Source of the DNA: Lachnospiraceae bacterium
GTDB taxonomy: Bacteria; Bacillota; Clostridia; Lachnospirales; Lachnospiraceae
Direction: 5' to 3'
Assembly: GCA_014804495.1 (NCBI GenBank)
Contig: JAAUZS010000142.1
Location: 65,572-72,289 of the forward strand
DNA: 6,718 nt
Below, in pieces: positions 1 to 6,718 of this stretch. The notes below the pieces were generated by a model, which was not told where the DNA came from, did no database searches, and worked only from the letters and a program-made list of their open reading frames with translations. Numbering within the stretch: the stretch's first letter is position 1; every line of letters begins with the position of its first letter. The position numbers and the translations under genes are program-made.

Positions 1-150
1 ACGGAATCTCCGCTTGGGAGTGCTCTTATGGGGCATAAGGTTGGTGACAGAGTGCATGTTACGGTCAATGACAGTTACGGATATGATGTTACAATCAAAT
101 CCATTGAGAATACGGTAGATGACGGAAGCGACAAATTAAGAAGTTTTTAA
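1..150 (+). CDS. greA: Transcription elongation factor GreA, C-terminal part (5' end outside window)
   Basis: Frame 1 is open from the first base and ends with TAA at 148-150, giving 49 residues. The reading ESPLGSALMGHKVGDRVHV is the hallmark of the C-terminal FKBP-like domain of GreA/GreB. The 'SPLG.AL.G...GD.V' segment is the most conserved part of that domain, which docks on RNA polymerase. GreA inserts an N-terminal coiled coil into the secondary channel of RNA polymerase and stimulates cleavage of backtracked transcripts. The coiled coil is not in this window, so GreA and GreB cannot be told apart by the N-terminal half. GreA is preferred because Firmicutes normally carry only GreA. A short acidic tail (DDGSDKLRSF) follows the domain; I recall similar tails in clostridial GreA proteins. 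The next gene starts 19 bases downstream with no terminator between, so co-transcription is likely. Confidence 0.9.
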   Translation, partial: TESPLGSALMGHKVGDRVHVTVNDSYGYDVTIKSIENTVDDGSDKLRSF

Positions 151-159
151 CTGTAATGT

Positions 160-164
160 GGAGG
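160..164 (+). promoter_or_regulatory. Ribosome binding site that sets the deaminase start
   Basis: GGAGG lies five bases before the ATG at 170. The upstream in-frame GTG at 158 overlaps this Shine-Dalgarno sequence and has no binding site of its own, so ATG 170 is the better start. Confidence 0.75.
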
Positions 165-169
165 TTTTT

Positions 170-661
170 ATGGTAATACCTAAGGCGAACGGAAGAATAT
201 CAAAATGTGATACTTACTTAAACTGTGCAGAGACTTTTGCATACAGAAGCACTTGTATTAAGCGCAAATACGGTGCTGTAATAGTAAAAGATGATGCTGT
301 TATTTCAACAGGTTATAACGGCTCACCAAGAGGCTTTGAAAACTGCTGCGATATCGGTGTATGTCCGCGGATTCCTCTAAATATGCATCAGGGAGAAGGG
401 TACGAGATATGCCGTGCCATCCATGCTGAAGCCAATGCATTATTGAATTGTTCGAGGGAGCAGACTATGGGAGCAGATTTATATCTGACAAGCATCAATC
501 CGGAAGATTGTTCCGTGCATAAGGCAAAACCCTGTCCGCTTTGTGCCAGAATGATTATTCAGGCCGGAATAAGGAATGTAATACTGCGGGTTGGAGACGG
601 AGAAGATAACTATGTGACAATATCAGCAAATGATTTGAAATGGTATAAAGAACCAACCTAG
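170..661 (+). CDS. dCMP deaminase family protein (ComEB-like zinc deaminase)
   Basis: This 163-residue protein belongs to the cytidine/deoxycytidylate deaminase superfamily. The zinc-binding signature is complete: HAE at residues 85-87 supplies the histidine ligand and the catalytic proton-shuttling glutamate, and PCPLC at 121-125 supplies two cysteine ligands. A GYNG.P.G motif at 48-54 followed by a Cys-rich stretch (NCCDIGVC) is typical of the dCMP deaminase branch rather than of tRNA adenosine deaminases or free cytidine deaminases. Family members convert dCMP to dUMP, feeding thymidylate synthesis, and act in the cytosol as oligomers. ComEB of Bacillus is a related protein. The start at ATG 170 rests on GGAGG at 160-164; a GTG start at 158 would add four residues. 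Length is normal for the branch. Substrate is inferred from family only; another deoxynucleotide is possible. It probably shares a transcript with greA. Confidence 0.85.
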   Translation: MVIPKANGRISKCDTYLNCAETFAYRSTCIKRKYGAVIVKDDAVISTGYNGSPRGFENCCDIGVCPRIPLNMHQGEGYEICRAIHAEANALLNCSREQTMGADLYLTSINPEDCSVHKAKPCPLCARMIIQAGIRNVILRVGDGEDNYVTISANDLKWYKEPT

Positions 662-687
662 ACAAATATATGTAAAAAAGGTATACT
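659..687 (+). promoter_or_regulatory. Predicted sigma-A promoter for the GGDEF-like gene
   Basis: A -35 box TAGACA (659-664, one mismatch to TTGACA) and a -10 box TATACT (682-687, one mismatch to TATAAT) are separated by the optimal 17 bases. Transcription would begin near 694, about 40 bases before the preferred ATG. The -35 box overlaps the stop codon of the deaminase gene. This suggests the downstream gene is its own unit, although no terminator separates it from the deaminase. Confidence 0.65.
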
Positions 688-722
688 GAAAGCATATTAG
701 TGTCAGAATTAACGGGGTGAGC

Positions 723-727
723 GAGGT
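723..727 (+). promoter_or_regulatory. Ribosome binding site favouring ATG 735
   Basis: GAGGT is placed eight bases before ATG 735. The alternative GTG at 717 has only a G-rich run directly against it and no properly spaced site, so the later start is preferred. Confidence 0.5.
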
Positions 728-734
728 ATTCGAA

Positions 735-1661
735 ATGGAGTATAAGGAAGTTCCTTTTGAAAAGAGAATTAACGAGAATATTAGAAACTATGCAATGGAT
801 AATCTTTATCCGGTCGGCTCTTTAACGACACATTTAAAAGCGCTTGCGGCGGTGACCGGAGCAGAACTTTTGTTGACGGACAGACATGGGGAAAAGATTG
901 TTTCCGTTGGCAATTTTGCGGGGTTTGTGCCTGATGTCGTGGGTGAGCCGGGAAGAAAGGTACGTATTTATAACAGGACAGTGGCGCATCTGTATGCCAA
1001 GACGACAGGCGTAGAAGAGGATAGGTTACAGGATGTAGAGAGAATGCTTGACGTAACGGTCATCATGCTTTCTTATTTAGGTGAAGAGGCATATTTGCAT
1101 AGAGAATCCGCTATTTATATGGATGAGCTTGAAGAAAAGCTGGAAGAGCGGCATACGCAGGCAGCTGCCTGTCAAAATGAGGATGTGCTGACAGGCGTGT
1201 ATCATAAGTTCTATTTTGAGGAGCGCATGAATGTGATTGACCGCTCAGGAGTTATTCCGATAGCTGTAATTAATGCCAACATCAATGACTGGAAATATGT
1301 CAATGACCATTACGGTGACGAGGAAAGCGACCGTCTTATTAAAACTATTGCAGGCATTCTGAAAGAAGAAGCTAAGCCGGATTATGTGATCGGACGTGTA
1401 GATGGCGACGTATTCATTATTTTAATTCCGATGGCGGAGGATGGCGAAGCCGAGGATTACTGTCGCAGAGTGCAGGAGGCCTGCATAGCATATGAAGATG
1501 ATATTATTGCACCTTCCGTAGCCTGTGGTATTGTATATAAGACAAATGTTGAAAATAAGATAGCAGACGTGCTTCCGGACGCCGAATATGAGATGTTCAA
1601 TAACAAGCTTGAAATCAAGAATGCCCCGGGATATCGTGAACGTCTGGAAAAGAAAAAATAA
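735..1661 (+). CDS. GGDEF-like protein with degenerate active site, probably not a cyclase
   Basis: The 308-residue product (314 from GTG 717) has an N-terminal region of about 120 residues that I do not recognise but which looks like a small-molecule sensor of GAF/PAS style (note LLLTDRHGEKIVSVGNF). A charged helix (DELEEKLEERHTQ) follows, and then a GGDEF-type domain from about residue 150. The domain entry DVLTGVYHKFYFEERM and the later VNDHYG and IGRVDGD blocks fix the fold. Diguanylate cyclases use GG(D/E)EF; here it reads DGDVF (residues 223-227), losing the metal-binding glutamate. The 'DIDxFK' metal loop reads NINDWK, losing the first aspartate. No RxxD inhibitory site is visible. No transmembrane segment or signal peptide is seen, so it should be cytosolic. 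Known degenerate GGDEF proteins act as GTP or c-di-GMP receptors or protein-interaction modules; which applies here is unknown. It has its own promoter at 659-687. Confidence 0.75.
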   Translation: MEYKEVPFEKRINENIRNYAMDNLYPVGSLTTHLKALAAVTGAELLLTDRHGEKIVSVGNFAGFVPDVVGEPGRKVRIYNRTVAHLYAKTTGVEEDRLQDVERMLDVTVIMLSYLGEEAYLHRESAIYMDELEEKLEERHTQAAACQNEDVLTGVYHKFYFEERMNVIDRSGVIPIAVINANINDWKYVNDHYGDEESDRLIKTIAGILKEEAKPDYVIGRVDGDVFIILIPMAEDGEAEDYCRRVQEACIAYEDDIIAPSVACGIVYKTNVENKIADVLPDAEYEMFNNKLEIKNAPGYRERLEKKK

Positions 1662-1734
1662 GTATTCATATGTCTAAAATACTAAAAGTCGTACAATTAT
1701 AAAAAAAGTATTAAATCCCACTTTTTGGGAAATA

Positions 1735-1785
1735 ATAAGAAAACGAGAGTAAAACAGAGAAAGCATAAGAAAAAGTGAGTAAACA
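1735..1785 (+). repeat. Imperfect A-rich direct repeat upstream of the groESL promoter
   Basis: Two copies, at 1735-1756 and 1765-1785, share the pattern ATAAGAAAA-N3-GAGTAAA-CA (19 of 22 positions, one gap) with starts 30 bases apart, about three helical turns. They lie 26 or more bases upstream of the -35 box. The repeat may be a chance product of A-rich composition or a protein-binding or UP-like element; no function is assigned. Confidence 0.4.
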
Positions 1786-1810
1786 TGGCAAAATATGCTT
1801 CTGGTTACAG

Positions 1811-1839
1811 TTGCAAAGAAAATGCTATGAAATTAATAT
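1811..1839 (+). promoter_or_regulatory. Predicted sigma-A promoter of groESL
   Basis: TTGCAA (1811-1816) and TAATAT (1834-1839) are 17 bases apart. Transcription would begin near 1846, just before the CIRCE operator at 1851, the usual arrangement for HrcA control. TTTAAT at 1843-1848 is a competing -10 box but lacks a matched -35 at the right distance. Confidence 0.6.
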
Positions 1840-1850
1840 ATGTTTAATGA

Positions 1851-1877
1851 TTAGCACTCAACTCAAATGAGTGCTAA
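1851..1877 (+). promoter_or_regulatory. CIRCE operator (HrcA binding site)
   Basis: TTAGCACTC-N9-GAGTGCTAA is present with all nine bases of each arm matching the CIRCE consensus and the canonical nine-base spacer. HrcA binds this inverted repeat as a dimer and represses chaperone operons; its folding depends on GroEL, which gives feedback on free chaperonin. It sits about 79 bases before the groES start, in the transcribed leader, so it can also form a hairpin at the mRNA 5' end. No hrcA gene is in the window. Confidence 0.97.
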
Positions 1878-1940
1878 CAAACAGATAAAATGACAGTTGC
1901 ACTGACATAAAGACAGCTGCGAGAAGAAAAGGTTATCATA

Positions 1941-1948
1941 TAAGGAGG
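1941..1948 (+). promoter_or_regulatory. Strong ribosome binding site of groES
   Basis: TAAGGAGG is a full complement to the 3' end of 16S rRNA and lies seven bases before the groES ATG, consistent with very high expression. Confidence 0.85.
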
Positions 1949-1955
1949 CAAAAAT

Positions 1956-2243
1956 ATGAAATTAGTACCATTAGGCGACAGAGTCGTATTGAAACAGTTA
2001 GTAGCTGAAGAAACAACTAAATCCGGCATCGTTCTTCCCGGACAGAGCAAAGAGAAGCCGCAGCAGGCGGAAGTTATTGCAGTAGGCCCCGGCGGTGTTG
2101 TTGACGGAAAAGAAGTAAAAATGGAAGTAAAGGAAGGCCAGCAGGTTATCTATTCCAAGTATTCAGGAACAGAAGTAAAGGTTGATGAAGAAGAGTACAT
2201 TATTGTAAGACAGAATGATATTCTGGCTGTTCTTTCTGAGTAA
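1956..2243 (+). CDS. groES: Co-chaperonin GroES (Hsp10)
   Basis: The 95-residue protein has the standard GroES length and layout. The N-terminus MKLVPLGDRVVLK is followed by the mobile loop (about residues 18-35), whose GIVLPG at 24-29 is the hydrophobic contact with the GroEL apical domain. VGPGG at 43-47 marks the region near the roof loop, and the end (EYIIVRQNDILAVL) is the typical closing strand. A heptamer of this protein caps GroEL and closes the folding chamber in the cytosol. The start is fixed by TAAGGAGG seven bases upstream. groEL begins 46 bases after the stop, with no terminator between, so the two form the classic bicistronic heat-shock operon under the CIRCE element at 1851-1877. 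No unusual residues are seen. Confidence 0.98.
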   Translation: MKLVPLGDRVVLKQLVAEETTKSGIVLPGQSKEKPQQAEVIAVGPGGVVDGKEVKMEVKEGQQVIYSKYSGTEVKVDEEEYIIVRQNDILAVLSE

Positions 2244-2286
2244 TATGCAGTTATATTAAATGTAAACGAAAATTAGGAGGCAATGA

Positions 2287-3915
<1,629 letters not shown>

Positions 3916-3916
3916 A

Positions 3917-3943
3917 AGCTTAATTTGCTTCGCAAATAAAGCT
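3917..3943 (+). repeat. Hairpin 1 immediately after groEL
   Basis: An inverted repeat pairs AGCTT (3917-3921) with AAGCT (3939-3943) and ATTTGC (3923-3928) with GCAAAT (3932-3937), with one A/A mismatch and a TTC loop. It begins one base after the groEL stop codon and has no following T-run, so it is not a classical terminator. It may protect or shape the groESL mRNA 3' end. Confidence 0.7.
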
Positions 3944-3970
3944 GCAAGAAATTGCGGGGCAATTTCTTGC
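3944..3970 (+). repeat. Hairpin 2, perfect 12-bp inverted repeat after groEL
   Basis: GCAAGAAATTGC (3944-3955) and GCAATTTCTTGC (3959-3970) are perfect reverse complements around a GGG loop. It abuts hairpin 1 with no gap, and each unit is 27 bases long. What follows (GGACTATTGA) is not T-rich, which argues against intrinsic termination here. An mRNA-stabilising or processing element, or a dispersed palindromic repeat, is possible. Confidence 0.8.
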
Positions 3971-4007
3971 GGACTATTGAAGATATAAGAGTATGATTGA
4001 ATGATGG

Positions 4008-4041
4008 ACCGCTGCTCCTGATTTGTGGGAGTGGCGGTTTT
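4008..4041 (+). terminator. Probable Rho-independent terminator of groESL
   Basis: ACCGCTGCTCC (4008-4018) pairs with GGAGTGGCGGT (4028-4038) as an 11-bp stem including two G-T wobbles, around a nine-base loop. It ends in a short TTTT run (4038-4041). The T-run is short, so efficiency may be moderate. It lies about 90 bases after the groEL stop and before the rel promoter. Confidence 0.7.
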
Positions 4042-4131
4042 GCATTGTATCTGAAATTGGGTCTGTTGTGGACAGGATAAGCGAAAATGTCCGAAAAACA
4101 GGCGAATTTACATAATTATAGAAAGAATATT

Positions 4132-4160
4132 TTGACTTACATAACATTTAATATTATAAT
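4132..4160 (+). promoter_or_regulatory. rel: Near-consensus sigma-A promoter of rel
   Basis: TTGACT (4132-4137, one mismatch) and a perfect TATAAT (4155-4160) are 17 bases apart in an AT-rich stretch. Transcription would start near 4167, leaving a leader of about 36 bases. A second perfect TATAAT occurs at 4165-4170, ten bases downstream, but its -35 position (TAACAT) is poor. Confidence 0.85.
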
Positions 4161-4192
4161 ACATTATAATTAGGACAAAGATAAAGTGACCG

Positions 4193-4198
4193 GGTGAT
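4193..4198 (+). promoter_or_regulatory. Non-standard ribosome binding site deciding the rel start
   Basis: GGTGAT matches the downstream part of the extended Shine-Dalgarno sequence (GGAGGTGAT) and is placed correctly for ATG 4203. The GTG at 4194 lies inside it and so is unlikely to be the start. Confidence 0.6.
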
Positions 4199-4202
4199 TT
4201 AT

Positions 4203-6509
4203 ATGGCAGAAGAAGAAAAAAGAGAAGTAGTTATTGATGATGGAAGAATTGAATCGATAGAGGAATTTCAAACTCCCGAAACATTATATCAGGAGCTTAT
4301 CACACGCGTGCGTAAATATCACCCGTCGGACGACATATCATTGATTGAGAAGGCTTATAATCTGGCATATGAAGCACATAAAGAGCAGGTTCGCAAATCC
4401 GGCGAGCCGTATATTATTCATCCGTTATGTGTTGCTATCATTCTGGCGGATTTGGAACTTGATAAGGAAACAATTGTTGCCGGGCTGTTGCATGACGTAG
4501 TAGAGGATACCCCTATAACGGATGAAGAAATTGCAGAAAGATTCGGTGCAGATGTGGCGCTTTTGGTAGACGGCGTTACTAAACTGGATAAATTGAATTT
4601 CCATGGCATTAACGACAAGGATACAGAGAAGCTTGAAAGGCAGGCGGAGAACCTGCGTAAGATGTTCCTTGCCATGGCGAAGGATATAAGGGTAATTTTG
4701 ATTAAGCTTGCCGACAGACTGCATAATATGCGTACATTGAAGTACAGAAAGCCGGAGAAACAGCAGGAAGTCGCAAGGGAGACACTGGATATTTATTCTC
4801 CTATAGCGCACAGACTTGGCATATCTAAAATCAAGGTGGAGCTGGATGACCTTTCTTTGAAATATCTGGAGCCTGAGGCTTATTACGATTTGGTGGATAA
4901 GATTGCAATCCGTAAGAGTGTACGTGAGAAATATATTCAGGCAATCGTGGATGAAGTCAGTGAACATATCGAGCATGCGGGAATTAAAGCACAGATTGAC
5001 GGCCGCATCAAGCATTTTTTCAGTATATATAAAAAGATGGTAAATCAGAATAAGACGATTGACCAGATATATGATTTGTTCGCGGTCAGGATAATCGTGG
5101 ACTCTGTAAAGGACTGTTATGCAGCGCTTGGTGTTATCCACGAGATGTATAAGCCGATTCCGGAGCGTTTTAAGGACTATATTGCGATGCCAAAGGCCAA
5201 TATGTATCAGTCTTTGCATACAACTTTGATTGGAACGAGTGGGATTCCTTTTGAAATACAGATCCGTACCTATGAAATGCATAAAGCGGCTGAGTATGGT
5301 ATTGCCGCCCATTGGAAATATAAACGGGAATCTGACGGAAAAAAGGTGGAAACACAGGAAGAGGAGAAACTGGTCTGGCTGCGTCAGATTTTGGAATGGC
5401 AGCAGACAGAGGAAGATAACAAGGAATTCATGCAGCTTTTGAAGAGCGACCTTAATCTTTTTTCCGATCAGGTATATTGCTTTACGCCTACCGGAGATGT
5501 CAAGAATCTTCCGGCCGGCTGCACACCTATTGATTTTGCCTATAGTATTCACAGTGCAGTTGGTAATACGATGATCGGTGCGAGAGTAAACGGCAAACTG
5601 GTCACGATTGATTATGAGATTAAAAACGGCGACCAGATAGAAATCATGACTTCCCAGAATTCCAAGGGACCGAGTCGTGACTGGCTGAATGTGGTGAAAA
5701 GCACACAGGCAAAAAACAAGATAAATCAGTGGTTCAAGCATCAGCTTAAAGAAGATAATATAGTAAAAGGCAGAGAACTGATTCAGAATTACTGTAAGGC
5801 AAAAGGTATTAATACACAGGATATTCTGATTTCCAAGTATGAAGAATCGGTTATGCAAAAGTACGGTTTTCAGGATTGGGATTCGGTGCTTGCTGCCGTA
5901 GGGCATGGCGGGCTTAAAGAAGGTCAGATTGTCAACCGGATGCAGGAATTATATGACAGCGACCACCGGAAAGTGATGTCTAATGAAGACGTATTGGCTG
6001 AAATACAGGAAAATGCACAGTTCAGCCGCCTTCGCGACAAAAAGAGTTCCAGCGGTATCGTCGTAAGGGGCATTCATGACGTAGCAGTAAGATTCTCCAA
6101 ATGCTGCAGCCCTGTACCGGGGGATGAAATCGTTGGTTTTGTGACAAGAGGACGAGGGATTTCCATTCATCGTACCGATTGTATCAATATTATGAATCTT
6201 CCGGAAATTGACCGTGTAAGGTTGATTGATGCAGAGTGGCAGAGTAACGGAGAGAGTGAGGGCGATGAGAAGTATACGGCAGAAATCACTATCTTTGCCA
6301 ACAACCGAAATGGCTTGCTTGCAGATATTTCTAAGGCATTGACTGAGAAAGATATAGATATCTTGTCACTTAATACAAGAGTTAGCAAAAAAGGAACCGC
6401 TACTATGTCTGTCAGTTTCGAAATAAAGAGCAGGAATGAGTTGGATCGTATAATTGATAAAATCCGCACGATAGAGAGTGTACTGGATATAGAGAGAACG
6501 ACGAGCTGA
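4203..6509 (+). CDS. rel: Bifunctional (p)ppGpp synthetase/hydrolase Rel (RelA/SpoT family)
   Basis: This 768-residue long RSH protein makes and degrades the alarmone (p)ppGpp in the stringent response. The N-terminal HD hydrolase domain keeps its metal ligands: H59, HD at 97-98 in LLHDVVEDT, and D171 in KLADRLHNMRTL. The synthetase domain has YDLFAVR (290-296), RFKD (322-325), the catalytic Glu in FEIQIRT (351) and HWKYK near 370. RxKD rather than ExDD is characteristic of bifunctional enzymes, so both activities are expected. The regulatory half contains a TGS domain (about 422-483), a helical region, a conserved-cysteine/zinc-finger domain (CC at 634-635, H656, C660) and a C-terminal ACT domain (about 691-768). 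These sense uncharged tRNA on the ribosome and balance the two activities. Start ATG 4203 is chosen over GTG 4194 because of the ribosome binding site. It has its own strong promoter and a strong hairpin after the stop. The symbol may also be given as relA. Confidence 0.97.
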   Translation: MAEEEKREVVIDDGRIESIEEFQTPETLYQELITRVRKYHPSDDISLIEKAYNLAYEAHKEQVRKSGEPYIIHPLCVAIILADLELDKETIVAGLLHDVVEDTPITDEEIAERFGADVALLVDGVTKLDKLNFHGINDKDTEKLERQAENLRKMFLAMAKDIRVILIKLADRLHNMRTLKYRKPEKQQEVARETLDIYSPIAHRLGISKIKVELDDLSLKYLEPEAYYDLVDKIAIRKSVREKYIQAIVDEVSEHIEHAGIKAQIDGRIKHFFSIYKKMVNQNKTIDQIYDLFAVRIIVDSVKDCYAALGVIHEMYKPIPERFKDYIAMPKANMYQSLHTTLIGTSGIPFEIQIRTYEMHKAAEYGIAAHWKYKRESDGKKVETQEEEKLVWLRQILEWQQTEEDNKEFMQLLKSDLNLFSDQVYCFTPTGDVKNLPAGCTPIDFAYSIHSAVGNTMIGARVNGKLVTIDYEIKNGDQIEIMTSQNSKGPSRDWLNVVKSTQAKNKINQWFKHQLKEDNIVKGRELIQNYCKAKGINTQDILISKYEESVMQKYGFQDWDSVLAAVGHGGLKEGQIVNRMQELYDSDHRKVMSNEDVLAEIQENAQFSRLRDKKSSSGIVVRGIHDVAVRFSKCCSPVPGDEIVGFVTRGRGISIHRTDCINIMNLPEIDRVRLIDAEWQSNGESEGDEKYTAEITIFANNRNGLLADISKALTEKDIDILSLNTRVSKKGTATMSVSFEIKSRNELDRIIDKIRTIESVLDIERTTS

Positions 6510-6525
6510 ATTTTCAGAAGTTCAC

Positions 6526-6603
6526 GAACTTAGACAGCATAAACAAAAACGGCGCTCGTCGCAAGCGTAATCGCGCCTTATTTTGTTTATGTTGTCTAAG
6601 TTC
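6526..6603. terminator. Large palindrome after rel, probable bidirectional terminator
   Basis: GAACTTAGACAGC (from 6526) through 6548 pairs with 6581-6603 as a 23-bp stem with a single G-T wobble. Nested inside are GGCGC (6551-6555) and GCGCC (6573-6577). The inner GC stem is followed by TTATTTTGTTT on the plus strand and, read on the minus strand, by GTTTTTGTTT. It therefore has the form of an intrinsic terminator in both directions. It begins 17 bases after the rel stop codon. The length of the outer arms is more than termination needs. Confidence 0.7.
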
Positions 6604-6633
6604 TGGTTACTGAAGGAAAGCTTAGCAAGTGTC

Positions 6634-6696
6634 TATATATTGCATATAGCCAACTGCGAAACTACTGTTTTGTGATATGTAGTTGTGCAATATATA
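6634..6696. repeat. Second inverted repeat near the window end
   Basis: TATATATTGCA (6634-6644) and TGCAATATATA (6686-6696) are perfect reverse complements. Inside them AACTAC (6660-6665) matches GTAGTT (6679-6684), making a nested dyad. No T-run follows. It is probably part of the promoter or leader region of the next gene, whose start is not in the window; AGCAGGTG near 6707-6714 could be its ribosome binding site. I recognise no riboswitch or T-box motif in it. Confidence 0.55.
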
Positions 6697-6718
6697 CAAA
6701 ACAAAAGCAGGTGCTCTG

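Noticed and set aside
1710..1736. Hairpin ATTA-AA-TCCCA / TGGGA-AA-TAAT as a terminator of the GGDEF-like gene
   Set aside because: The core stem is only five base pairs, and what follows on the plus strand is A-rich, not T-rich. A T-run exists only when read on the minus strand, where no gene needs it.
1785..1847. Possible 20-codon small ORF (MAKYASGYSCKENAMKLIYV) before CIRCE
   Set aside because: It has only a weak ribosome binding site, overlaps the groESL promoter boxes and ends about at the predicted transcription start, so it would not be on the main transcript.
4063..4101. Weak stem CTGTT/AACAG with inner GGACA/TGTCC between groEL and rel
   Set aside because: Short stems with a large loop and no T-run; it lies upstream of the rel promoter and could easily arise by chance.
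4425..5906. 493-codon minus-strand open frame inside rel
   Set aside because: It is long but lies entirely antisense to the intact Rel catalytic and TGS domains, its composition (His, Ile, Leu, Cys rich) is atypical and no domain is recognisable.

Overview
The window reads as a chromosomal housekeeping segment from a low-to-moderate GC Gram-positive anaerobe of the class Clostridia, most likely Lachnospiraceae. The grounds are the strong AGGAGG-type ribosome binding sites, a CIRCE operator in front of groESL, vegetative promoters of sigma-A type, a single long bifunctional Rel protein with an RxKD motif, and a GreA tail of the type I associate with Clostridia. The family-level assignment is inference from protein style; no search was run. 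All genes lie on the plus strand.

Layout. Positions 1-150 hold the C-terminal end of transcription elongation factor GreA. Nineteen bases later comes a dCMP-deaminase-family zinc enzyme (170-661), probably co-transcribed with greA. A good promoter overlapping the end of that gene (659-687) drives a GGDEF-like protein (735-1661) whose catalytic signature is badly degenerate. An AT-rich leader (1662-1955) carries an imperfect direct repeat, a promoter and a perfect CIRCE element ahead of groES (1956-2243) and groEL (2290-3915). After groEL come two back-to-back hairpins (3917-3970) and a separate terminator-like hairpin (4008-4041). A near-consensus promoter (4132-4160) then serves the bifunctional (p)ppGpp synthetase/hydrolase rel (4203-6509). 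The last 209 bases hold no gene. They contain a 78-base palindrome that looks like a bidirectional terminator and a second 63-base dyad, probably in the leader of the next gene, which lies outside the window.

How the genes relate. The segment contains several unrelated core functions: transcript-cleavage rescue of RNA polymerase (GreA), pyrimidine nucleotide supply (deaminase), protein folding under heat stress (GroES/GroEL under HrcA-CIRCE control) and the stringent response (Rel). Each transcription unit has its own promoter, so the neighbourhood is better read as adjacent units than as one pathway.

I did not find an exotic defence, mobile or CRISPR system. The points most worth following are the probably non-catalytic GGDEF protein with an unrecognised N-terminal sensor-like region, and the unusual inverted-repeat structures after groEL and after rel.
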